In this document: in pieces, positions 49,889 to 58,280 of the stretch | Layout of the letters: each line of letters begins with the position of its first letter | How positions within the stretch are numbered: the stretch's first letter is position 1 | Assembly: GCA_905235045.1 (NCBI GenBank) | Contig: CAJOJO010000001.1 | Coordinates: forward strand, 1 to 58,753 | Reading direction: 5' to 3' | Source: an uncultured Bacilli bacterium | GTDB lineage: Bacteria; Bacillota_I; Bacilli_A; RF39; UBA660 | DNA: 58,753 nt | Position numbers and translations under genes: made by a program | The notes under the pieces: model-generated | Database searches by the model: none | Told to the model about the DNA's origin: nothing | Seen by the model: the letters and a program-made list of their open reading frames with translations, nothing else

Positions 49889-50739
49889 TTATTTATTATT
49901 CAATAATTCATTTTTCTCATATTTATATTTTAAATTATTATTGTTAGTTACTACACTTGAGCCAAGCTCTTTTTCAAGATTATTTCTAGTTCCTTTTGCT
50001 ATTTTTCCGCCTTTTTTTGCAATAACGATATTTTCGTCTAATCCTTGAGGCTTTTTAGTTTTCGCTATTTCGCGGGCTGCTAATTCACCCAAGTCAGTTA
50101 AAAGAACTTCAACATCTGACATATTATCCCTTAATGATTCCTTCCTAATATTTTTAAATTCTTTATATTCTTTTGCTGTCATACCAAACCATTCCTTATA
50201 TATTTCGTTTGTTAAAATTGCGTATTCAACGTTATCATTTATTCCTCCTTCTTTCCAAGTTTTAGTTAATTTTTTTCTATTTATAATAGCTTTTATTCTT
50301 ACTTCAATCCACTCTAATGAATAACCTTTCTTTAAATAAAAATCTATCATTTGATCAATTCCTTTTGACGGATCAAATACTTCATCTACTTTTTGTTTAC
50401 CTAATTTAGCTAACCATAGTTTAAATGCTCAGCATTAGAACTAGGAACTGATTCAATAAGTCTAAATACTCCTTCTGTATCTAATGTATCAGTCAAGTAG
50501 TTTTTACCATCTTTATTAGATTTCATTTTCAGTTGTACACAATTTGTGTACAACTCACTTCCTTCATTAGTTAATCGAGTTTTTAGCATATTCCAATAAT
50601 TTCTAGGATTTAAGCTTCCAGTTAAAGCTGCAATTACATCAACCACACTGAAATAGTAATCTTCCTTTTCACTATCCCAGATACTTCTAATTTCTTTTCC
50701 TTCAAATAAGTTTGTTAAAGTTTCTAGTTTATTTTCCAT
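49889..50739 (-). pseudogene. BRO/DinD-like phage-type regulator, inactivated by a frameshift
   Basis: Two frames join to one protein of about 283 aa. The first (50739 to about 50420) is the BRO-N domain: IWDSEKEDYYFSVVDVIAAL, NYWNMLKTRL and RLIESVPSSNAEH. The second (to 49889) continues LWLAKLGKQKVDEVFDP, KGYSLEWIEVRIKAI, NVEYAILTNEIYKEWFG and LTDLGELAAREIAKTK, the conserved tail of chromosomal BRO/DinD-like proteins. Near 50418-50424 a T is missing from what should be CATTTTAAACTATGG, shifting the frame; the rest is intact, so the lesion is recent or a sequencing error. Start ATG 50739 with AAAGGAGAAAAAT. Confidence 0.85.
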
Positions 50740-50763
50740 ATTTTTCTCCTTTCTAAACAAAAA
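50738..50763. repeat. Repeat of the BRO/KilA-N 5' region, copy 1
   Basis: On the minus strand TTTGTTTAGAAAGGAG then AAAAATAT, directly before the BRO start. The same bases, with one extra G, occur at 51679-51705. Confidence 0.6.
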
Positions 50764-50789
50764 ACTAATAATTTTTTTATTATTTAAAT

Positions 50790-51647
50790 TTACTTAATTC
50801 TTTTTGTATCTATTAATTTTTTAATACCAAGTACATTTTTATCTTTTGATAAAATACTAAGTTCTTTTCTTGCAGTAACATTTAATTTTTCTAATCTTTC
50901 GCTTTGTTTTATGTTATTATCAATCATACTAGCATTTAACACTTCTAAATTACTTAAAACTATTAAGTGCAAAATGTCGGTGTAATCTCTTATATTACCT
51001 TTTAAATTAGGATTTTTATTTCTCCATTCCTTAGCTGTTTGTCCAAATAAAGCAACATTTATTACATATGCTTCATCAGCATAAACAAATTGTTTTTGTT
51101 TATTTGTTAATATAGGAACAATATTATCTTTAATACTATTTGTGTGTATTTTATAGTTTGTCTTAGTAAGCATTCTCCTTACTGACCATTCTACTTCATT
51201 TTGATAATTCTCATTATATTTTAATCTTTCAAATTCCTTAATTAAATATAATTTAAATGCAGGATCTATCCAAGAAGCGAATTCTAATGCTATATCTGGA
51301 TGAGCAAATGTTCCGCCATCATACTTTCCTCTTTTGCTAATAAAACCTATCGCATTCGTTAAATTTATCCATCTAGATGGACTCATCGTAAAGGATTGAG
51401 TTGCTGATTCATTTTTAAAGTGGCGGGATTCCGCTACTTTAAAATTGTCGTTAAATAGTTCTTCCCACAACGAATAAAAATCATATGAACTTTTATTACT
51501 CATCCATTTAATTATGACTTCTCCTGGTTCTTCTGGATTCTTATATCTTGCTAAATCAGTTAATGAAATATAATCTTCATTATTAATTCTCATCACCCTA
51601 ACTTCATTTTCATTTACATTCATAATAGTTGTAATTTTATTTTCCAT
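50790..51647 (-). CDS. KilA-N domain protein
   Basis: A 285-aa DNA-binding protein of the phage/virus KilA-N family, often antirepressors or regulators in mobile elements. The KilA-N domain (about 10-130) shows YISLTDLARYKNPEEPGEVI and GKYDGGTFAHPDIALEFASWIDPAFKLYLIKEF. The C-terminal region is helical (VRRMLTKTNYKIHTNSIKDN, then AKEWRNKNPNLKGNIRDYT), as in chromosomal stand-alone copies. It sits upstream of the broken BRO gene and both start MENK after an identical AAAGGAGAAAAAT. A long leader with a terminator lies upstream. Confidence 0.88.
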   Translation of the reverse strand: MENKITTIMNVNENEVRVMRINNEDYISLTDLARYKNPEEPGEVIIKWMSNKSSYDFYSLWEELFNDNFKVAESRHFKNESATQSFTMSPSRWINLTNAIGFISKRGKYDGGTFAHPDIALEFASWIDPAFKLYLIKEFERLKYNENYQNEVEWSVRRMLTKTNYKIHTNSIKDNIVPILTNKQKQFVYADEAYVINVALFGQTAKEWRNKNPNLKGNIRDYTDILHLIVLSNLEVLNASMIDNNIKQSERLEKLNVTARKELSILSKDKNVLGIKKLIDTKRIK

Positions 51648-51678
51648 ATTTTTCTCCTTTCTTTAGGTCAATACTCAT
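51637..51678 (-). CDS. Possible 13-aa leader peptide upstream of and overlapping kilA-N
   Basis: ATG at 51678, preceded by AAAGGAGG at good spacing, encodes MSIDLKKGEKYGK and stops inside the first codons of the KilA-N gene. The ribosome binding site of KilA-N lies within it. It could be a coupling peptide or the stump of a duplicated gene start. Confidence 0.35.
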   Translation of the reverse strand: MSIDLKKGEKYGK

Positions 51679-51705
51679 ATATTTTTCCTCCTTTCTAAAC
51701 AAAAA
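51679..51705. repeat. Repeat of the BRO/KilA-N 5' region, copy 2
   Basis: Minus strand TTTGTTTAGAAAGGAGG then AAAAATAT, matching 50738-50763 but here feeding the 13-aa peptide instead of a full gene. Confidence 0.6.
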
Positions 51706-51733
51706 AAGAGCATACTTTAAAAAAGTATACTCC
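51704..51733 (-). terminator. Terminator in the KilA-N leader (possible attenuator)
   Basis: Minus strand GAGTATACTT-TTTTA-AAGTATGCTC followed by T7. It lies about 60-85 bases before the KilA-N start and downstream of the terminator of the ChW-GH25 gene, so it is a second terminator with no gene between. Upstream bases can form TTTGCCT/AGGCAAA or TTTCTA/TAGAAA, which exclude each other. Confidence 0.6.
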
Positions 51734-51843
51734 GCATCATGCATATTTCTATTTTGCCTTTAGAAATACACGTTATCGACCTATATTGTCATAATAGATA
51801 TCAGGCAAATTATCTAATACATTTACATTATATCATAGAATAT

Positions 51844-51872
51844 AAAAAAGAGAAAAGTTTCTCTTTTTATCT
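51844..51872 (-). terminator. Terminator of the ChW-GH25 gene
   Basis: AAAAGAGAAA-AG-TTTCTCTTTT, overlapping the stop codon; T-rich on the minus strand downstream. Confidence 0.75.
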
Positions 51873-53510
51873 AAATTTAACATTTAAATCTACTCTTGTA
51901 CTTATACCAGGTAATCTTCCATCTGATGTATATTGCCATATATCATATGTACCTTGGTATTCGCAAGTAGAGTTATATTGAGCTATCCAATTGATATTAC
52001 TTCTGATTCCTTCGCTTAATCTTGTATATGCATAGTTAACACCTGTATATACACCTACATTATATCCTGTTAAATTATTTTTAAAAGCATTAATCATTTC
52101 ATCATATGTTTCTTTAGTAATACCATTTGAATTAGCTACTTCAACACCATTATATTTTAAACTCCATCCTTCAATATCATAGAATACTCCTAGTGTTGGA
52201 TGAACATTATGATCAGTTAATACTTTTTTAAGTAAGTTTGCTTCATCTATTGCTTCATCTTTAGTTTCAGCATAACTAAACCAATATACTCCGTAAGGTA
52301 TTCCTAATCTTTCTAATGCTTGCATATTGTAATCTAATTGGCCATCAACTTGATTTGCATTACTACCAAATCCAGCTCTTAGAATAACACCATCAATATC
52401 AGCACTTCTTTTAACGTGATCCCAATCAATTATACCATTATGTTCAGAAACATCAATTATTTTTTTAACGTTTCTTCCAATTTCTCCTGATACTGTATTT
52501 ATTAATACTTTAGTACCACCATCATAATACCAAACAAAATTAGATTCAGTAACAGGTGCTTCACCACCTTTTTCAATCATTTTTATTTCTATTGCTTCTA
52601 ATCTTCTTGATTGACCTGTTGTTCCTGATATTTCACCATTTTTAACCCATTTTGTCCAACCAATATCTTGAACATGAGTACGATAGTATACATCATAATG
52701 ATTAGCCACTTCACCCTCTAAGATAATTTTAATTGCTTCTAATCTTAATGACATTCCTGTTGTTCCTGACATTGCACCATTACGAGACCAAGTTGACCAG
52801 CCTAAATTTTGAATATGTGTTTGATAAACAATATCGCCACTATATCTTGGGCTATTATAAGCAATATTAATAGCTTCCATTCTTAAACTTCTACCAGTTG
52901 TTCCAGATGTAGCTCCATTATATGTATAATTAGTCCAACCTATATTTTGAACATGCGTATTATATAAAACTTCAATAGGCTTTTCGTAATAATGATTCAT
53001 AACATTACCTGGAGCAGGTGCACCTTTTTCAACTAGGATTATTTGAATGGCTTCTAGTCTTAAAGCAAAACCAGCAGTACCAGCTTCTTCACCATTACGA
53101 GCCCAACCTAACCAGCCATAATTTTGAGCATGAACTTTATAATAAATATCATAGTGTTCTGCTAGTTCACCTGTTAGATTAATTCGAATAGCTTCTAATC
53201 TTAAACTTCTACCAGTTGTTCCAGCTATATTACCAGCGGTAACACTATCCATCCAACCTATATTTTGAACATGAACTTGGTAAGTTAATGTTCCTTCATA
53301 TCCATTATTATTTAAGTTAATTTTAATGGCTTCCATTCTTTTAGATTGACCAGTTGTCCCCGATATATCTTTAGAGGTTACTTCATTCATCCAACCTATA
53401 TCTTGAACGTGAGTTGAATAAGTTAGTGTTGGAGTATCAGCTTTTACTGTTATATTAAAGCCAAAAAACATAAATAAACCAATAATTAAGAATTTAATTT
53501 GTTTTTTCAT
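51867..53510 (-). CDS. Secreted GH25 muramidase with six ChW repeats
   Basis: A 547-aa secreted enzyme. After a signal peptide (FLIIGLFMFFGFNITVKA) come six clostridial hydrophobic W (ChW) repeats of about 48 residues, each with H-x-Q-x-x-GW and GTTG-x-S-x-R-x-EAI-x-I (the third has GTAG). They occupy about residues 28-325 and bind cell-surface glycans in other species. The GH25 domain (about 350-547) has IIDVSEHNGIIDW and GVFYDIEGW, with the catalytic Asp and Glu. It resembles the GH25 domain encoded at 47380-48204, suggesting duplication. AGGTGATAAA precedes the ATG. Confidence 0.93.
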   Translation of the reverse strand: MKKQIKFLIIGLFMFFGFNITVKADTPTLTYSTHVQDIGWMNEVTSKDISGTTGQSKRMEAIKINLNNNGYEGTLTYQVHVQNIGWMDSVTAGNIAGTTGRSLRLEAIRINLTGELAEHYDIYYKVHAQNYGWLGWARNGEEAGTAGFALRLEAIQIILVEKGAPAPGNVMNHYYEKPIEVLYNTHVQNIGWTNYTYNGATSGTTGRSLRMEAINIAYNSPRYSGDIVYQTHIQNLGWSTWSRNGAMSGTTGMSLRLEAIKIILEGEVANHYDVYYRTHVQDIGWTKWVKNGEISGTTGQSRRLEAIEIKMIEKGGEAPVTESNFVWYYDGGTKVLINTVSGEIGRNVKKIIDVSEHNGIIDWDHVKRSADIDGVILRAGFGSNANQVDGQLDYNMQALERLGIPYGVYWFSYAETKDEAIDEANLLKKVLTDHNVHPTLGVFYDIEGWSLKYNGVEVANSNGITKETYDEMINAFKNNLTGYNVGVYTGVNYAYTRLSEGIRSNINWIAQYNSTCEYQGTYDIWQYTSDGRLPGISTRVDLNVKFR

Positions 53511-53569
53511 TTTATCACCTCTTTTACATATAATATGATAACATATTTAAATGTATTGTTCAAATAAAA

Positions 53570-53598
53570 TTAAAAAGAAATAGATTATTTCTTTTTTG
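53570..53598 (-). terminator. Terminator of the KAP-NTPase gene
   Basis: AAAAAGAAATA-GAT-TATTTCTTTTTT, T-rich on the minus strand; lies between the NTPase and the ChW-GH25 gene. Confidence 0.75.
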
Positions 53599-53627
53599 GC
53601 ATATAGTATTAATTATATATTATTAAC

Positions 53628-56369
53628 TTACTGAATACTTAAGCGTGCTTTTTTTTGCTTAAACAAATTCTTTTCTTCTTTGCTAATGCATAGTTTTCCT
53701 AAATTAGTAATTGTTTTCTTAGAAAAATAATCTTTTCTAAATTCAATTCCTAATTTTTCAAATATCTGCTTTCGATATCTATTATTAATATCCTTAATAC
53801 ATGATAAATAGTTATTGATAAATTCTTTATCATTTGTATTTAGCACCGCTTCAATTACATCTGGTTTTTGTTTTTTATCTTTAAAAATAAATAATTTACT
53901 TGCACTTAGTCCTGATTTGTTGCAATAATTATATAAATAATCAATCATCTCTTGTGATACTTTATAGACAAAGCTATTATGAGACATAAAGAATTTTATA
54001 TATGAGACTCCTAATAATTCAAGTCTTTCTGGTTCGATAATTAGTTCTTTTTTTCTAAAGGTAAGTAATTCAACATATTTATCATAATGTCCACATTCAA
54101 ACATTTTTAAAAGCATGTTATCATTTAATAGCACATTTTTATTAGTTTCACTAATTTTATCTATTCCTTGATCTGAAACAAACGAGTATCTATTACATAT
54201 TTCTATATATTTTTGAATTTGATTATCATCGTCGCTATTAATTAGTTTTAAATATTTATTATCTAAAAGCGATGAATAGTAATCTATTTTATGAATAAAG
54301 TTTGTAAATTTTTCATAATCATCTAAGTTAATTTTCCTAATTGAATAATTGTAAATTTTTTTTACATCACTATCGTTAAGATTAATTCTTTGAAAGTCTA
54401 TCATGAAAAAGATTTCATAATACCTTTCCGGTAACAATGATTGATTTTTTGATAAATTCATTATTATTTCCATAATTTTTGTTTTAGATTGAGCGTTCAG
54501 TTGTTGAACAAATCTATTTACATAATCACTATTAATCTTGGACATATCAGTTAATTCATATAATACTGATATATTATCAATATAATTCATTTCCTCTATA
54601 CTAATTAAGTTATTATCATTAGAGAATAATCTTTTGAAAAATAACGAATCATTTTTAAATAATTTTACTAATTTTGTCCTTATAATATTTCTTTCTTCAG
54701 TTGATAATTCAATTAATTTAAGTTCTTTTTGACTAAAATAATCTTTCATTATTTCATTAAACAAACTTTTTTTTACCATATATATTTTTGATATGACATT
54801 ACTAAATTTTTCAAAATTATTTACTAAATCATATTGTTCTATTAGCGTATTCATAAACGTCTTTTTATTTAACGCGTATGCATTTTCAAGTAATCTTTGA
54901 TTCTCGAAAATAACACTTGGAAAAAAGTTAGGATCTAATTTTTTACTTAATAATTTTTTGATATCATCATCTGATAAATGTGCGATTGAATCTTTAAGTT
55001 GCGAATTAAACTCATTAAAAAATATTGAGTTATATACATTCAACTCATATATATTAAATGACCTTTTACTTCTAGGAAATTTAAAAAAGTAATACATATA
55101 ATCAATCGCTATATATTTTTTAATTATTCCATCTTTAATAATTTCCTTTTCTTTATTTTTTAACTCAGTTATATTAATTAATTCTGTATCATTAGTGTAT
55201 TCGATTAATATTTTATTTATAAGGTTATTATCGCTAATTAATTTTTTATATAATCCATTCCATTCATCTTCTAAATATGCAATATACAAGCATTTATAAA
55301 AATCTATAACTTCTACTCCAGAGCTCTTTGCTGATTCATATAAAGACATGGCAAAATTATATCGGTGTTTAATATCCCTAATACTAATATCTTTTCCTAA
55401 ATATAGGTATCGCCATTTATCAACATTTTTGACGTTTGGTGTAGGAACACCTTCTGGTTTACTATTTTTTTTATATCTTAATAAATTTATAACTATTGCA
55501 TCATAGTCATAAATGCTTACTTTATTTAAATTTAGAATAAAATCAAAAACCTTTTCATATATATCTTTAGTTTTAGAACTATTTTTATATTTATATGCCG
55601 GCTTGATAGCAATAATAAAAACTACATTCTTATCAATCAATTTATAAAATTTATAAAATTCTTTTATATAGTTAATTACAACTTCATTATTTTCATATCT
55701 ATCTAATTCTTCCAAACATATGATAAGTTTCTTATTTTTATTCTTTTTTTTTGAAAAATATTCATCAATTATTTCAACATATAAATCTTTTGTATCATTT
55801 TCATCTATACTTCGTAATGTATCATCACGTCTGAATGCTATGAGTGGTTTACATAGCATAATACAAAAAATCGTTAAAAGTGCTAGTAAAAAGTAAAAAA
55901 TAATTTGGTTTATATCATTATTAAACAAACTAATTAATTCAAATTTATTAAAAAAAACCATTAAATAAAATGAAAATAAAATAATCACAAAAGCAACATA
56001 TCGTTTCTTGCCTTTTATGTCAAATAAACCATAATTTTTATCAAGCATTTTTTTATAGTAATTACTACTTTTAATACTTAATTTATTAATTAGTTGATGA
56101 AGAAAAATATTATGAATACCCATTTTATCTTGATTATTAGTTTTATTATTACAATTCCATAAATTTATTGAGATAATTTCATAATTTTTATTTTCACTTT
56201 TGTTAAGCATTTCAATTAGGGAACTTTTACCTGTTCCAAAGTCTGAGACTAAACCTATAAATTTTGATCCATTATTTATTGCTGATTTTAAAGCTACTTT
56301 ATATGAATCAAAACCTATAATATCTTTATCCGCAGTTCCTTCAATAAAATAATAATTTTTTTCGTTCAT
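53628..56369 (-). CDS. KAP/YobI-like membrane P-loop NTPase
   Basis: A 913-aa NTPase. Walker A is SDFGTGKSSLIEML near residue 45. Two membrane helices (AFVIILFSFYLMVFF and IIFYFLLALLTIFCIML) are inserted between Walker A and Walker B, the hallmark of the KAP family. Walker B is KLIICLEELDRYENN, with Glu-Glu where KAP proteins often have Asp-Asp. ISIRDIKHRYNFA may hold an arginine sensor. The C-terminal 500 residues are helical repeats without catalytic motifs. Such proteins occur in accessory and anti-phage loci, and in the YobI group; the role here is unknown. It is expressed from a promoter followed at once by a terminator. Confidence 0.8.
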   Translation of the reverse strand: MNEKNYYFIEGTADKDIIGFDSYKVALKSAINNGSKFIGLVSDFGTGKSSLIEMLNKSENKNYEIISINLWNCNNKTNNQDKMGIHNIFLHQLINKLSIKSSNYYKKMLDKNYGLFDIKGKKRYVAFVIILFSFYLMVFFNKFELISLFNNDINQIIFYFLLALLTIFCIMLCKPLIAFRRDDTLRSIDENDTKDLYVEIIDEYFSKKKNKNKKLIICLEELDRYENNEVVINYIKEFYKFYKLIDKNVVFIIAIKPAYKYKNSSKTKDIYEKVFDFILNLNKVSIYDYDAIVINLLRYKKNSKPEGVPTPNVKNVDKWRYLYLGKDISIRDIKHRYNFAMSLYESAKSSGVEVIDFYKCLYIAYLEDEWNGLYKKLISDNNLINKILIEYTNDTELINITELKNKEKEIIKDGIIKKYIAIDYMYYFFKFPRSKRSFNIYELNVYNSIFFNEFNSQLKDSIAHLSDDDIKKLLSKKLDPNFFPSVIFENQRLLENAYALNKKTFMNTLIEQYDLVNNFEKFSNVISKIYMVKKSLFNEIMKDYFSQKELKLIELSTEERNIIRTKLVKLFKNDSLFFKRLFSNDNNLISIEEMNYIDNISVLYELTDMSKINSDYVNRFVQQLNAQSKTKIMEIIMNLSKNQSLLPERYYEIFFMIDFQRINLNDSDVKKIYNYSIRKINLDDYEKFTNFIHKIDYYSSLLDNKYLKLINSDDDNQIQKYIEICNRYSFVSDQGIDKISETNKNVLLNDNMLLKMFECGHYDKYVELLTFRKKELIIEPERLELLGVSYIKFFMSHNSFVYKVSQEMIDYLYNYCNKSGLSASKLFIFKDKKQKPDVIEAVLNTNDKEFINNYLSCIKDINNRYRKQIFEKLGIEFRKDYFSKKTITNLGKLCISKEEKNLFKQKKARLSIQ

Positions 56370-56388
56370 TTATTCACATCCTTACTAC

Positions 56389-56432
56389 AAAAAAAGCGCA
56401 GTACAAAATATCTAAGCCTGTACTAGCGCTTT
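56389..56432 (-). terminator. Promoter-proximal terminator in the NTPase leader (attenuator candidate)
   Basis: Minus strand AAAGCGC-x-AGTACA (56432-56419) pairs with TGTACTGCGCTTT (56405-56393), 13 base pairs with one bulge, followed by T7. It starts almost at the predicted +1 and ends about 20 bases before the NTPase start codon, so most transcripts should stop unless the hairpin is prevented. Confidence 0.7.
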
Positions 56433-56440
56433 CTGCCTAC

Positions 56441-56469
56441 ATATTAACAAATATGTCGATTTTTGTCAA
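56441..56469 (-). promoter_or_regulatory. Sigma-A promoter of the KAP NTPase gene
   Basis: Minus strand TTGACA (56469-56464), 17 bases, TAATAT (56446-56441). The predicted start is near 56434, immediately before the terminator hairpin. Confidence 0.75.
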
Positions 56470-56502
56470 TAAAAAAGAAATAATTAATTATTTCTTTTTT
56501 TA
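56469..56502 (-). terminator. Terminator of the DUF3892-like gene
   Basis: AAAAAAGAAATAAT-TA-ATTATTTCTTTTTT; its T-run abuts the -35 of the NTPase promoter. Confidence 0.75.
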
Positions 56503-56518
56503 ATCATCCAATTATTCA

Positions 56519-56794
56519 CTATTTTCTTTGTAAGCTTAATAGATTATCTAATGTAGTATGATTTGGAACACTTTTAACAAATTTCTCGTTATTTTTACTA
56601 ATAGCAGGTACCACATATGGACCATATATTGTTCCGACAACAATGCTTTTAGGATTTGATATCAAATAATCATAAATATTTTCCTTTTTATACCAACCAT
56701 TAGTAGTATTAGTAAGATATATTTGATCAATTTCTAATAGATTGTTCGAATATGCACAACCGTTTTTCATCTTAATAGCTTGAGCTATAATCAT
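56519..56794 (-). CDS. DUF3892-like small protein
   Basis: A 91-aa protein starting MIIAQAIKMKNGCAYSNN. The pattern NGWYKKENIYDYLISNP, then GTIYGPYVVPAI and KFVKSVPNHTTLDNLLSLQ, resembles DUF3892, where a Gly-Trp turn is followed by strands and a closing DNL-LP. Function of that family is unknown. AAAGGAGG at good spacing fixes the ATG at 56794; a longer in-frame version from 56857 has no ribosome binding site. Located just upstream of the NTPase but with a separate terminator. Confidence 0.65.
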   Translation of the reverse strand: MIIAQAIKMKNGCAYSNNLLEIDQIYLTNTTNGWYKKENIYDYLISNPKSIVVGTIYGPYVVPAISKNNEKFVKSVPNHTTLDNLLSLQRK

Positions 56795-56856
56795 AGTACT
56801 TCCTCCTTTCTCTAATTCAGAGAGTATGAAGCAAATGTAAACTTTCAAAATAACCA

Positions 56857-56885
56857 TTGTATTCCGAGTAAAAAAATGCTATGAT
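56857..56885 (+). promoter_or_regulatory. Promoter of the candidate small RNA
   Basis: TTGTAT (56857-56862), 17 bases, TATGAT (56880-56885) on the plus strand, divergent from the DUF3892-like gene. Confidence 0.4.
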
Positions 56886-56891
56886 TATATT

Positions 56892-56967
56892 AGAAGTTAT
56901 GTCGTATGCTTCTATGCTCTCATTTTTTGAGGGATAACAGTTTGTTGCAGCAAACTGTTTTTTTATA
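56892..56967 (+). ncRNA. Candidate small RNA of about 75 nt
   Basis: Between the promoter above and a strong terminator (ACAGTTTG-x6-CAAACTGT followed by T7, about 56937-56966), two more hairpins can form: AGAAG/CTTCT and CTC/GAG around TCATTTTTT. A tiny frame, MSYASMLSFFEG, lies inside but lacks a clear ribosome binding site. The layout recalls antitoxin or regulatory RNAs in accessory loci. No family recognised. Confidence 0.4.
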
Positions 56968-57071
56968 CCCTTAAGCACATAGTATCATTAAAAAGTAAAT
57001 AAATCAAGCTTATTTAGTAAAAAAATACATAAATTTGTTCGTTTGCTAAATTTATGTTAATAAAATATGAT

Positions 57072-57104
57072 AAAAAAATCTCTGGTCCATACAGGATCCA
57101 GAGC
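57072..57104 (-). terminator. Terminator of the licD region
   Basis: Minus strand CTCTGGATCC-TGTAT-GGACCAGAG followed by ATTTTTTTA. Read leftward it ends the transcript from licD and the remnant after it. Confidence 0.75.
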
Positions 57105-57171
57105 TTAACTACATATTAAATATATAACTTAATTACTAAAATTGCAAGTACTTTTTAATAATTTACAGATT

Positions 57172-57317
57172 TCATAGATATTTTTTAGTTTTTAAAGCTA
57201 AATGTAAAAACTTGATAAACAAGCCTACACTTGAACTTTTATCAACATAGTAACAAGCAACATTGTTTTTACCAAACAATTCTATCAATTTATGTAGTTC
57301 TTTTTCACTTATCTATG
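57172..57317 (-). pseudogene. Short C-terminal gene remnant after licD
   Basis: An open frame without a start gives SEKELHKLIELFGKNNVACY and YVDKSSSVGLFIKFLHLALK before a TGA. It looks like the end of a protein, perhaps a glycosyltransferase, whose front was lost when licD moved in or by deletion. No family is claimed. It is in a different frame from licD. Confidence 0.35.
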
Positions 57318-57338
57318 TCTATTTATTCTAATACTACA

Positions 57339-58157
57339 CTATTCATCTATATAATTACTTAAATCAACATTTATAATTCCATGTGTCTTTCTTTTTTCAA
57401 CTGGTGGTAATTCCATATAATTATTATAATAATGAGTTAAATAGTCTTTATAGTTTTCTATAGTACTAAATTGTTCATCTTCAAACAAAATATTAGTATA
57501 ACAATCAAAGTAATTTTTATGAATATACTCTTTATCATGGTATATAAATCCAAAGTTAACCACTGTATCACTATCATTATATTTTGTTAGCCATTTATAT
57601 TGTTTCTTCATCATTGCTTTTTTAGGAACAAAAAATAATGGAATTCTAACTAAATTATATATAACTTTCTTTATAAATGAAACGTCACTATAATAACCCC
57701 CATATTTAAGTAGCATCAATGTTTCTAATCTTGTTACCTTTTTTGCTTGCTTTTTTCTTTTATTGATATCATTAGGTGCACCATCTAAAATAAAGATATC
57801 TAATTGAATACCGAATTTAAACTTAAAATTTTTATAATTTTCACTATTGTTATATAAACCATGCTTAACAATTCTTGGAATTATACATCCGTAATACTTA
57901 TTTGTTTCAACCGATAAAAAATCAAATTCATCTTTATTTAATTCCTTATCAACTACTTTTAAAAATTTTTCATATTCTTCTCTCATGATAAGAACATCAA
58001 TATCATCATCCCATGGAATAAATCCTTTATGTCTTACCGCGCCTAACAATGTACCATAACCAATGGAATACTTTATACTATATTTATCACAAATTCTTTT
58101 AAACTCTTTTAAAATTTCATAACTTATTTTTTGAACTATTTTTAATTTATTTTCCAT
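57339..58157 (-). CDS. LicD-family phosphotransferase
   Basis: LicD proteins are nucleotidyltransferase-fold enzymes that add phosphocholine or other phospho-groups to surface glycans and teichoic acids. The 272-aa protein has the signature YGTLLGAVRHKGFIPWDDDIDVLI with the metal-binding DDDID, followed by IQLDIFILDGAP typical of the family. ATG at 58157 is preceded by AAAGGTG; a GTG twelve bases earlier is part of that site. It extends the surface-glycan theme of the window but lies 10 kb from the polymer cluster. Confidence 0.92.
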   Translation of the reverse strand: MENKLKIVQKISYEILKEFKRICDKYSIKYSIGYGTLLGAVRHKGFIPWDDDIDVLIMREEYEKFLKVVDKELNKDEFDFLSVETNKYYGCIIPRIVKHGLYNNSENYKNFKFKFGIQLDIFILDGAPNDINKRKKQAKKVTRLETLMLLKYGGYYSDVSFIKKVIYNLVRIPLFFVPKKAMMKKQYKWLTKYNDSDTVVNFGFIYHDKEYIHKNYFDCYTNILFEDEQFSTIENYKDYLTHYYNNYMELPPVEKRKTHGIINVDLSNYIDE

Positions 58158-58280
58158 ATCATAATACACCTTTCATAATCGATATTTTAATTATAACATT
58201 TATCAAAAATTATATCAATTATAGTTGACTACTACTTGTTTTTCATTTATAATATATATCATTAATTATGAGGTGATTTT

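Noticed and set aside
51900-53420. CRISPR-like or tandem DNA repeat array
   Set aside because: The repetition comes from six diverged protein-coding ChW repeats of unequal length in a single gene.
53628-56857. A named anti-phage system (for example an Avs, Lit or retron type)
   Set aside because: Only a KAP/YobI-like NTPase and a DUF3892-like gene are present; no effector nuclease, reverse transcriptase or known partner was recognised.
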